From Bubalus kerabau (taxonomy: Eukaryota; Chordata; Mammalia; Artiodactyla; Bovidae): 64,000 nucleotides of DNA. Every line of letters starts with the position of its first letter. Positions within the stretch are counted from its first letter, which is position 1. The stretch covers positions 33,161,501 to 33,225,500 of the forward strand of contig NC_073635.1 of the NCBI RefSeq assembly GCF_029407905.1. Reading direction: 5' to 3'. The position numbers and the translations under genes are program-made. A model generated the notes under the pieces. It did no database searches. It had not been told where the DNA came from and was given only the letters and a program-made list of their open reading frames with translations. This document shows positions 32,722 to 42,130 of this stretch, piece after piece.

Positions 32722-32935
32722 AAAGTGAAAGTGAAAGTGAAGTAGCTCAGTCGTGTCCCACTTTTTGCTACCCCGTGGATTGTAGCCTACTAGGCTCTTC
32801 CCTCCATGGGATTCTCCAGGCAAGAATACTGGAGTGGGTTGCCATTTCCTTCTCCAGGGGATCTTCCCAGCTCAGGGATTGAACCCGCATCTCCCGCATT
32901 GCAGGCAGACGCTTTAACCTCTGAGCCACCAGAGC
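32722..32935 (-). mobile_element. Bov-tA SINE (inverted)
   Basis: GTGAAGTAGCTCAGTCGTGT at the tail and CTCTGAGCCACCAGAGCAGG at the head. Confidence 0.93.
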
Positions 32936-35039
32936 AGGAGAAATACCCATGGCTAGCCCTCTTGAGGCAGGCAGACAAAAGCTTGCCCTTCTGTAAAGAG
33001 ACTGCTATCTTTCTTAACTCACAGAGTCTGAGCTAGTGTAGACAGAAGAGTCCAGAGTCTTACAGGAGGTAGTGTCAGACGTCAAATGTGTGTTCTATTT
33101 AGGCAGAGATGGACCAGAACTGAACTAGGCTCCCATTGACAAGTTACTTAAAAAAAAAAAAAAATTTAGATTGTGCCCAATAATTTTAAAATATTGTCAC
33201 ATAACTACATCTTTTGGTTTAAAAAAATTCAATTTACTCAACGTTTGAAATTGACATACTTTTGCATATTCCCAAACTCGAAAAGCATAAAGAGTTTGCA
33301 CCCATTCCCACTTCCTCAGTCCTGGGAAATCACCATGAACAGTTTCCTGTATGTTCAACAAGAGTTTCTGTATGCTAAATATAGTTTGGAATTTTTGCCT
33401 TTGTCTAACATCACTATGCTCGGCTATTTTAATAGAAGATTCTTCTAAAAAGAAGAAGTGGGTGTCACGCCTGTCTGTCTCAAGTGATGACAGAGCTTGC
33501 GCGTCTCAGGAAACCCCTGGGGGCTACACTGCCCCATACTAGGTGCCCTCGGCAGGCTCCTCAAAGTCAAGTGCACAGGAGGCCCGGTGGGTGGTAAGAT
33601 GCAAAAATGGCAGTAAAATCACAGGTCAGAGGCAAACGTTTACGATACAAACTCCAAGTACATGGTTAAATTCTGGTGAATCATATAGAAAAACTGCCCT
33701 GACATTTTTGAGAAGTAAGTCATAAGGAGAGGTCAGGATGAAGTAAGATGCTGCCTCCACAGAAAAATCCTAAAGGCACAATCAAGAAAGTCAGAGTCAT
33801 GATTGGGAAAGTCAGATGTAGGTGCTTCAGACTTTCAGAGTCCACAAAGTGCATTTTCTCTCTTTTTTTTTTTCCTGATGCACTTTCTTACAAGAGCTGA
33901 GCAAATGCTGAAATGAAAATGCTAAACTCCAGACGGAAGAGACTCAGAAGCACTGGAGTGTCTCTGAGTGCTTTCGGAGATTTCACATTCACTGCGTGGA
34001 TTATTTAGCATAAAACAGTTCTACCTGCTCTGGAGGGGGCATGCTTAAAGAGTAGGTGTTTATCAGTTTCTGTTCATTCACTGACGTTTATTCACTGAAC
34101 ACTTAACTGTTCTTTCTCAGGCCTTGGGGATAGCTCTAAAACAGACAGGGTTCCAGTTATCACAAATTTACACACGGTGGCATCAGAGTGGGCCTCCTGG
34201 AGAAGGTGACCATGTAAAGGAGGAGAGTGTTCCTGGGAGAAGGAATGGCCAGTACAAAGGCTCAGAAATGTCTTGGAGCTCGTTGGTGTTTGAGGAAGAA
34301 GACGGAGGTGAGTGTTACTTAAAAGATATAATTATGTTACTCTGAGATTTTCCAATTTTTCCCTTTGGATCAGATGACCCTACTCTCCAGTAAGTGGTAG
34401 AATTCTGGATGACCTAAAGAAGAAACAAGCACCTTCTTCTCTGCACAGTGATAATGCTACAAATCACACAGTTGGTACTTAGCTGACTTAAAGTGGTTTG
34501 TGTACACGTCTTCTCTCTCAACTAGATGGCAAGCTTCTCGAAGGAGCAAGCTTTTTGTTCCTGAAGTGTCGGAAGTATTCAACAGATATGTGTCACTAAA
34601 AAAATGCAATTCAGATGCACAAAGTTGAGTAATCGCATGACTGGAATGGTTCATGTTTGTATCCAAGGTTGTCACTCTATGGCTGTCTCTCTGTGTTCCC
34701 CCCTTTTCACAGGAGATAGAGTGGCTGATTGAAACCATTTGAAAACATATCCACTTCTCAAGTCACACTCAGCAGCTTTTGCACTTTTTCTAATCAGCCA
34801 GGATGCTCCCCAGTTTTCTCCCCAGCCTCCCACAGTCAGGCCCTGCTTAGTAAGGAGCCAAGTACTGAACAAAACCATTCTGGGTTACCGCTGTGCTCAC
34901 CAGAAGTCACGGTTTTTCTCCCCAGTTACAGATCAGTTAGTTTGGTGTCTCCTTGAGATTCTCTACCATGTTTAGGCTCAAAAACAGCAGGATGAAGAAT
35001 CCAAATAGAGAATGGGAAGGACTAGAAACAGGTTTCTCT
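32936..35039. other. Intergenic, mostly unrecognised
   Basis: About 2.1 kb. A possible L2 end lies at 34085-34160 (ACTGAACACTTAACTGTTC). No supported gene. Confidence 0.4.
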
Positions 35040-35171
35040 CTTTTTTAATATTTATTTATTTTTATTAAACAGTTCATTTTGTATTGGGGTACCACCATAG
35101 CCAGTTAATGATGTTGTGATGGTTTCAGGTGAACAGCAAAGGGACTCAGCCATACATATACACGTGTCCAT
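35040..35171 (-). mobile_element. L1 3' fragment
   Basis: AATGATGTTGTGATGGTTTC and CAAAGGGACTCAGCCATACA are typical of ruminant L1 3' UTR. Confidence 0.7.
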
Positions 35172-35299
35172 GTATTTACTTGGCTGCTCCAGGTTGTAGT
35201 TGCAGCATGTGGGATCTAGTTCCCTAACCAGGGATCAAACCCAGGGCCCCCTGCATCGGGAGCATGGAGTCTTAGCCACTGGACCACCAGGGAAGTCCC
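35172..35299 (-). mobile_element. CHR-type SINE (inverted)
   Basis: TACTTGGCTGCTCCAGGTTG and GGACCACCAGGGAAGTCCC. Confidence 0.9.
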
Positions 35300-35966
35300 A
35301 GGAAACAGTGGAGTAGGCTGCTTCTACCACTTAGTATGGATGGAGATAGCCGTAGAGGTTCCAGAGACCATAGCCCTTGCTGGTCATTGTAGGTTGGATT
35401 GCATCCCCTTAACACTCCACCATCATCTCCACAGATACCATGGACCACTCAGTGCCCCAGCCTTAGACGAGCCTCAGGCTCAGATGGGTGTCCTCTGTGG
35501 TCCCGTCCCTCACCACTGTTCGTCCTGTTCTCCCAGGTTGTGAAGCTGGCCTCACCTCGTCCCTCCTGCAGGCAGACGTTCTTCACTCTCTCAGCTTGTT
35601 TTCCGTAAAACTCACCTGTTCGTCCCCAGAGGACCATGTACTTCCTGAGGCCACAGATTTCTCTTAAATTGGTCAGTAGATGACCAACTGATATTGGTTT
35701 TAAGGAATGAACTAATTTTTTTCAGTTTTAAATAGAGTATAAAGGGGCTGTGCCTTTGGCCCTCTATTTGAAGACCTCGATTTAAACAATGACAAAGTTT
35801 TAAATATATTAGCTACAATGCCATGCTGCCCAGCAAAATAGAGTTGTATATCCATAGAGCATATGGTTCAACTTCATTCGTCTGAATTAGAAATCAGCCT
35901 TGAAAAGACAGTCACTGATTTGTTGATTGACCAACAAAAGAACATCATTGTTTTGATTAAATGATG
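35300..35966. other. Intergenic, no recognised feature
   Basis: Only short ORFs without family resemblance. Confidence 0.4.
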
Positions 35967-36185
35967 GGGGGGCTTCCCAGGTGGCACTAGTGGTAAAGAA
36001 CCTGCCTGCCAATGCAGCAGACGTTAGAGACGTGGGTTCGATACCTGGGTCAGGAAGATCCCCTGAAGGAGAGCATGGCAACCCACTCAGGTTTTCTTGC
36101 CTGGGAAATCCCATGGACAGAGGAGCTGGCAGGCTACAATCCATAGGGTTGTACAGAGTTGGCACGACTGAAGCAACTTAGCATG
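35967..36185 (+). mobile_element. Bov-tA SINE
   Basis: GGGGCTTCCCAGGTGGCAC head and GGCACGACTGAAGCAACTTA end. Confidence 0.92.
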
Positions 36186-36199
36186 CTGGACAGTTTGTT

Positions 36200-36465
36200 G
36201 TTTTTCAGTCACTCAGTCATATCCAACTCTTTGTAACTCCACGGACTGCAGCACTCCAGGCTTCTCATCCTTCACTGTCTCCAGGAGCTTGCTCAAACTC
36301 ATGTCCATTGAGTCAGCAATGCCATCCAGCATCTCATCCTCTGTCGTCCACTTCTTCTCCTGCCTTCAATCTTTCCCAGCATCAGCATCTTTGCCAATGA
36401 GTTGACTCTGCGTCAGATGGCTAAAGTATTGGAGCTTCAGCTTCAGCATCAGTCCTGCCAATGAA
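36200..36465 (-). mobile_element. BovB 3' fragment (first of a tandem pair)
   Basis: TTTTCAGTCACTCAGTCATA tail to CATCAGTCCTGCCAATGAA. Confidence 0.88.
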
Positions 36466-36467
36466 TT

Positions 36468-36768
36468 TTGTTGTTCAGTTCCTCAGTCATGTCTGACTGT
36501 TTGTGACCCCATGGACTGCAGCACACCAGGCTGTCCTTCACCATCTTCAGCAGCTTGCTCAAACTCATGTCTGTTGAGTTGGTGATGCCATCCAACCATC
36601 ATTCATTCATTTCAATGAATATTCAAGGTTGATATCCTTTAGGATTGACTAGTTTGATCTCCTTGCTGTCCAAGGGACTCTCAAATTTGAAACCATCAGT
36701 TTCACAGTTTGAAAGCATCAGTTCTTTGGTGCTCAACCTTCTTTATGATCCAGCTCTCACATGCAACT
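36468..36768 (-). mobile_element. BovB 3' fragment (second of a tandem pair)
   Basis: TTGTTCAGTTCCTCAGTCAT tail to TATGATCCAGCTCTCACATG, with an internal gap. Same orientation as its neighbour. Confidence 0.88.
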
Positions 36769-37162
36769 GGATAGGTAGATGATGTCAATTAGTGCCACCA
36801 AGAAGGTTAATTCATTCAACTGTCAAGCATCCAGAGAGAGAAGGGGAGACACCCTGGGTTTTCAGTGTTTGGTCTGGCCCCTGGCCCTGTACTGTGTGGG
36901 CAGTGCTGAGATAAACATGGTAAAATGAGCACAAAATGATCCAGGTCCAAGGGCCTTGGGAGCTTCTGTTAGAAAATGCATCTAAAATACAGATCAGATG
37001 ACTGGCACACAGCAGAGCCTTGTCCCATCAGAGGGAGTGAGCGTGCAGCCTGCGAGCTGTACTCGCCCATCCTGATTATTAAAACGCCGAAAAGCTTGCC
37101 AGTCTATGCTGAATGCCAGACACGTTTATAACCGTGTCTCCAGGTTTTATCCTCGTCACACT

Positions 37163-37192
37163 CCTCTCTCTCTCTCTCTCTTTTTTTTAATA
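37163..37192 (+). repeat. (CT)n and poly-T tract
   Basis: CTCTCTCTCTCTCTCT followed by TTTTTTTT. Confidence 0.9.
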
Positions 37193-37285
37193 TGCTGTTG
37201 AGTCTCTAAGTTGTGCTCCTCTGTCCTCCACTATCTCCTGGAGTTTGCTCCAATTCAAGTCCATTGAGTCCGTGATGCTATCAGA
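37193..37285 (-). mobile_element. BovB 3' end, short fragment
   Basis: CTCCACTATCTCCTGGAGTT and GTCCATTGAGTCCGTGATG. Confidence 0.75.
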
Positions 37286-37469
37286 ACATCACACCCGTCA
37301 CACCCCTCTGGGGTAGGCATAAACATTACTCTTATCTGCCAATTGAGGAAAGTAAGGCAAAGCACTATCTGAGTATATTTTGTAGCTAAAACCTGGATTT
37401 GGGTCCCAAAGGAGTGAGTACCTTTCAACCTCATTCTGTTAGAATCAAAATGAGGCACTTTGACATTTA

Positions 37470-37615
37470 CTGGGTTAGCAGGGTATATAGAAGTGTGACC
37501 TCGGGAGCTGGGTTAAAATCCTGGTTCTATTGCTTACTAGTTGTGCAAGCTTGGAAAGTTATTTCTGGGCCTGTGTTTCCTCATCTGGAATGAGGTGGTG
37601 GTGGCACTGACTCCA
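37470..37615 (+). repeat. MIR
   Basis: GGGTTAAAATCCTGGTTCTA, CTTACTAGTTGTGCAAGC and TTTCCTCATCTGGAATGAGG. Confidence 0.8.
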
Positions 37616-38191
37616 TGCCTGGTGCACAGAGAAGCCCTTGATAAGCACATCCTGTCATTGTGGGTGTCTTCCGCACTTCTCCCCACCTCCTCACCGTGTC
37701 CTTCCCTCCCCATCACAGGCAACATCTCACTCACTGATGTCAGCTGGCTGCAAACCCTAATGCCTGCAGGGGAGAGAGAGGCAGCAGAAATATACAAAGT
37801 GACACATGGTGAACTGGAGGCAGGAAGAGAACAGAAAATACAAAGTGACTTGCAAGGAACTATACAAGGAAATATATAAAAGATTGTGCAAAATTATTCA
37901 GATGAAGCCATTTAAATAAATATCGTGCTGACCAAATGGAATCAGCTTGGCCCTAGGTTGTTTACTTGGTTGGTCCCTGAAGTTATCTGGGTGTAAACTG
38001 GAGCTGATACACTCAGGGAGGCCCGAAAGAAGTCAGTTGCACACAAACTCATCTTTTCCCTGCATACAATGAAGCTCTTTGTGAAGCTGATATGGCTACA
38101 GGTGAAGACTGTGTTCTAAGCCCAGATAATCCCTTTCAAGCTCTGGGGGCGAAAGTGTGACATTTCAGCTTAATCTTATCTTCAACAGCAT

Positions 38192-38456
38192 TGCTGCTGC
38201 TGCTGCTAAGTCGCTTCAGTCGTGTCCGACTCTGTGCGACCCCATAGACGGCAGCCCACCAGGCTCCCCCATCCCTGGGATTCTCCAGGCAAGAACACTG
38301 GAGTGGTTTGCCATTTCCTTCTCCAATGCATGAAAAGTGAAAGTGAAGTCTCTGAGTCGTGTCCGACTCCTAGCGACCCCATGGACTGCAGCCTACCAGG
38401 CTCCTCCGTCCATGGGATTTTCCAGGCAAGAGTACTGGAGTGGGGTGCCATTGCCT
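38192..38456 (-). mobile_element. Bov-A2 SINE (dimer, inverted) with target duplication
   Basis: GCTGCTGCTGCTGCTAAGTC start; CTTCAACAGCATT on both sides. Confidence 0.94.
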
Positions 38457-38639
38457 TCAACAGCATTAAAGATGGTAGAAAACAAAAACCAAAAAACACA
38501 CACCAGCGTAGCACCTAGTGCATGGAAGACTCTCTTCTTTACATTTGTATTTTTCTATTCAACTTTAGGCTGGAGACCCGAGGCATTGAGATATTTGCCT
38601 TTTGGATCTGTGATATCACCCAATTTATTTAAGTTTTTT

Positions 38640-38748
38640 ACCTCACTGTGAGGCATGAGAGGTCTTAGTTCCCCGACCAGGGATCAAACCTGCATCCCCT
38701 ACAATGGAAGCACAAGAGTCTTAACTGCCGGACCACCAGGGAAGTCCC
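38640..38748 (-). mobile_element. CHR-type SINE (inverted)
   Basis: GAGAGGTCTTAGTTCCCCGA and CCGGACCACCAGGGAAGTCC. Confidence 0.9.
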
Positions 38749-38774
38749 TCACCTGAAATTTGATGACTCTAAAT

Positions 38775-39230
38775 TACAAAGGTCTGTACAGTCAAAGCTC
38801 TGATTTTTCCAGTAGTCATGTATGGATGTGAGAATAGGACCATAAAGAAGACTGAGTGCTGAAGAACTGATGCTTTTGAATTGTGTTGGAGAAGACTCTT
38901 GAGAGTCCTTTGGACAGCAAGGAGATCAAACCCATGAATCCTAAAGGAAATCAATCCTGAATATTGGAAGGGCTGATGCTGAAGTTGAAGCTCCAATACT
39001 TTGGCCACCTGATGCAAAGAGCCGACTCATTAGAGAATACCCTGATGCTGGGAAAGATCTAAGGCAGGAGGAGAAGGGGACAACAGAGGATGAGATGGTT
39101 GGATGGCATCACCGACTTAATGGACATGAGTTTGAACAAGCTCCAGGAGATGGTGAAGGACAAGGAAGCCTGGTGTGCTACAGACCATGGGGTCACAAAG
39201 AGTTGGACATGACTGCGCAAACTGAACATC
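38775..39230 (+). mobile_element. BovB 3' fragment
   Basis: TCCAGTAGTCATGTATGGAT through GACATGACTGCGCAAACTG, with small deletions. Confidence 0.9.
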
Positions 39231-39299
39231 AACCAACACAACTCCAGGTAATTCTACCAGAAATCCATGTAGGAAAGTCCTTGTTCTTACGTGCATGAT

Positions 39300-39376
39300 T
39301 GCAAGCTCATCAGTTGTGTCTGACTCTTTATGACCCTATGGACTGTAGCCTGCCAGGCTCCTCTGTCCATGGGTTA
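39300..39376 (-). mobile_element. Bov-tA SINE fragment
   Basis: CATCAGTTGTGTCTGACTC to CTCCTCTGTCCATGGG only. Confidence 0.8.
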
Positions 39377-40047
39377 CACTTACATGTAAATCTGGTGGCT
39401 TCTGTTCCATGGACAAGGAAAGATCTCGGTGGGCAGCATAGACAGAGGTGGGGCTCAAGTTCTGGTGTGGACCTGCTTGATGGGACAAGATGAAGATAGA
39501 TTTCAACCCAAATAGGGAGACAGCATCGAGGGGCATGGCGACACTGGTAGGAGGCCCAGGCACACACTGGAGGCCTCAGCAAGATGGACCATAGCAAGAA
39601 GGAATTCAGGTGGTGATACTTCCCGGTCTGGGCAGAGAAACAGGGAGATGAGCACCCACCACCCTGAACGTGTGTCTTGGAGCTTTCTAGTACTGGCTCA
39701 GGTACCAGGGCAAAGAGGGTGGGCCTGGCTTCCCAGGAGGCAGGTGCCTGGAGCATCAGGCCAGCTACTATGGGACTTAGTTATATTCTGTTTGCAATTT
39801 ATTTCCCCCCCAAGCAAGCTTATAATGGAAATCACTATGGAAACAGCATGCATGTACCAGAAATCTATTTTTCACCTAAATTTTGTTTGAATGTTTTGTT
39901 TTTTTGAATGTTTTGAACTGAGGAGATAAGGAATATCTGATTTTAGAGATGTGTCTGAATTTCTGCCCCACTGAAATGGGGGAACCCAAAAAAGCATTCC
40001 ATGACCACAGTTCTTTAATTGTGAAAAATCACAGCTTTCTAATACAA
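39377..40047. other. Intergenic, no recognised feature
   Basis: Contains a 142-codon minus-strand open frame that is partly SINE-derived; no supported gene. Confidence 0.4.
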
Positions 40048-40048
40048 T

Positions 40049-40274
40049 AAGGGCTTTCCAGGTGGCTCAGTGGTGGAGAATCCGCCTGCCAATGCAGGAG
40101 CCACAGGAGATGCAGGTTCGATCCCTGTGTGGGGAAGATTCCCCTGGAGAAGGGAATGGCAACCCACCCCAGTGTTCTTGCCTAGAGAATCCCATGGACA
40201 GAGGAGCCTGGCCAGCCACAGTCCTTGGGGTCGGTAATAGTCATACATGACTGAGTGACTGAGCACACATGCAG
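40049..40274 (+). mobile_element. Bov-tA SINE with target duplication
   Basis: GGGCTTTCCAGGTGGCTCAG head; CTAATACAATAA on both sides. Confidence 0.94.
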
Positions 40275-40899
40275 GCTAATACAATAATTTATATTCTATT
40301 AACTTGAACTTCTTTCTCAAATAGGAAGAAGTGAAGCTGAGCTGCCTGACAGGAAGGACAGGGTGCAATGATGCATTTTACAAAAGTGGAAAATGGTAAC
40401 TGTCCTCACGGCTAACACCAGCTTCACCATTTCTCACAGGACCTTTTTCTCACTTGCGGGACTACTTGTCCCTGGGAACATCATCGTCACTGCTGGGTTG
40501 AGATCTTTCCTATTTTGCAACTCGATTTTCAGAACAAATATATTTAGAAACTATATTTATAGCCAAATTCTAAATTTATGGCCAACAAGCAGGCAGGAAA
40601 GCAGCTTCGCCCCCTTCCTCGTAATTTACCTTTCTTGATTCAAAGAGCTAAATACATATAGTTTCTTCTTTGCCCCTTTCATGTTTATTGAATTAATTTG
40701 TCTTTCGCTAAATCATGGTGTTTTGACCCAGGTTATTCACCCAAAGTGTGTAAAAAGAGACAAACCACCTTGCATTTTAGCTGTTTGGGATGTTGGATGA
40801 CCCGGGCTATTTTAACCGTCCAGAAGCAGGTTTCCTCCCATCGCACCCAGGATTATCGAGACCGCCCCTCAGTTTTCTGGGCAGTGGAGGCTATCTGTT
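40275..40899. other. USP12 upstream region, no recognised element
   Basis: AT-rich DNA that becomes GC-rich toward 40900. Confidence 0.4.
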
Positions 40900-41682
40900 C
40901 CTTCGGCCGTGGTAGAGGCTGGAGGTCAGCTCCTTTCAGGATGGACGCTGGTCGCCCCTGCGACCCTCTTCGTCCCTCACAAGAAGCTGAGGCTCTAGGA
41001 CCGCGAGGGCCGCGGGCGGGAGGCGGTGCCGCTCGAGCCCCGCCCCGGCCGAGCGCGGGGTGGAGCCGGCGCGGGAGTTCCCAGAGTGGCGCGTTCAGGG
41101 AGGCGGAGGGAGGTGGAGGGAGGTGTCCACGGGGAGAGGGAGGGCCCGGCGCTGGAGTGGGCGGGGCTCGCGGCGGCAGGAGGGGCTCGCTGCTGTGGGC
41201 GGGGCCGGCACGGGAGAGGACGGGGGTGCGCGGCGGTGGGCGGGGCGGCGGCGGCGGCGGGCGGGACCGGAGCGGGACTGGGCAGGGCGCGCGGAGGTGG
41301 GAGGGGCGGGGCGGTGGCGGTGGCGGTGGCGGTGGGCGGGGCGGGCGCGCCGCCGGGCCGCGCAGCTGCCGGGCAGGCTGGGCATTAGGGCCTCGGCGGA
41401 GCCCGCTCCCCAGCGCGCTGGGCGGGGTGCGCGGCGGGCAGGCGCGGGCCCGGAGGCAGCGGCTGCGCCCTGCGCCGGGGAGGAGCCGGGGGCGGGCGGG
41501 CGGCCGGCAGGCGGGGGCTGGGGCCCGCGGCGGGGAGTGCCGGAGCGCCGGCGGCGAAAGCGGCAGCGGCGGCTGAGCAGGTTCGGTGCGTGGGTCCGCG
41601 GCGGCTCGGGGTCGGCCCGCCGTGCGAGCGGGCGGCCCGGCTGCCTCCCTCCCCGCCCGCCGCCGCCGCGATTGGGTGGAAG

Positions 41683-41709
41683 ATGGCGCTGGGCGGATGG
41701 AAATCCTAA
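41683..41709 (+). promoter_or_regulatory. USP12 upstream ORF (8 codons) overlapping the start codon
   Basis: ATG at 41683 in strong context (A at -3, G at +4), 14 nt upstream of the USP12 ATG and in another frame. It encodes MALGGWKS and stops at TAA 41707-41709. The last A of that stop is the first base of the in-frame USP12 Met5 codon (TAATG). The USP12 ATG itself has C at -3. This predicts reduced or leaky initiation at Met1 and possible reinitiation at Met5. Confidence 0.7.
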
Positions 41710-41744
41710 TGACGGTCTCCAAACTCGCCTCCATCTGTACCATG
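41697..41744 (+). CDS. USP12: USP12 exon 1, coding part (residues 1-16)
   Basis: The frame reads MEILMTVSKLASICTM and ends at the donor ATG|GTAGGT, phase 0. This is the N-terminus of USP12, a USP-family (C19) deubiquitinase. Its activity is known to depend on WDR48/UAF1 and WDR20. Human USP12 begins the same way as I remember it, except that residue 10 is Phe there and Leu here. The start is the first in-frame ATG; an in-frame TGA lies upstream at 41574-41576. The catalytic domain (Cys and His boxes) lies in later exons outside the window; I looked for the next exon downstream and did not find it. In human the gene is also divergent from RPL21. A 16-codon match alone would be weak, but the exact match with donor, CpG island and synteny makes it firm. 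Confidence 0.92.
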
Positions 41745-42130
41745 GTAGGTGCGGCGGGCGGGTGGCCCGCGTCCCCGCCCTTGCCGCCCGCGGGGCCTAG
41801 CGCGGGGCCGGCCGGGGGCGGTTGGACGGCGCGGCCCGAGCGCGGGCGGAGCGGTCCCGGGGCGCTCGGGGGCAGGGAGGGGCGCGGGCCGGCGGTGCTC
41901 CCGATCGCCGCGGCTCTGGGGGACCGGAGGCGGGAGCACGCGCGTGGTGCCCCCGCCTTTGCGTCCGGAGCGCGCGGGGCCGCGGCGGGGTAGGCAGGTC
42001 CCGCTGCCGGCCCGCGCGCACGGAAGTCGGCGCAGGTCTGCTCCCCGCGCCCTGGCGAGGCCGCGTCCCCTCGCCGGGCCCCGGGGACGTGTGTGTGTGC
42101 GCGAAGGGGGAAACTTTCAAGTGCTGTCGA

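Larger units (their letters stand above)
40900..42130 (+). promoter_or_regulatory. CpG island with USP12 promoter and 5'UTR
   Basis: Very high GC and CpG density, with many GGGCGGGG Sp1-type boxes at about 41060-41480 and no TATA box at an obvious place. The plus strand is strongly G-rich from 41080 to 41560. It includes (GGTGGC)n at 41311-41335 and many closely spaced G runs that could form G-quadruplexes. The island surrounds USP12 exon 1. The exact start site cannot be read from sequence. It most likely lies between about 41300 and 41600. Confidence 0.85.

Noticed and set aside
41586..41696. N-terminally extended USP12 from an upstream in-frame start
   Set aside because: The frame is open back to a TGA at 41574-41576, but it has no ATG; only a non-AUG start could be used and nothing supports that.
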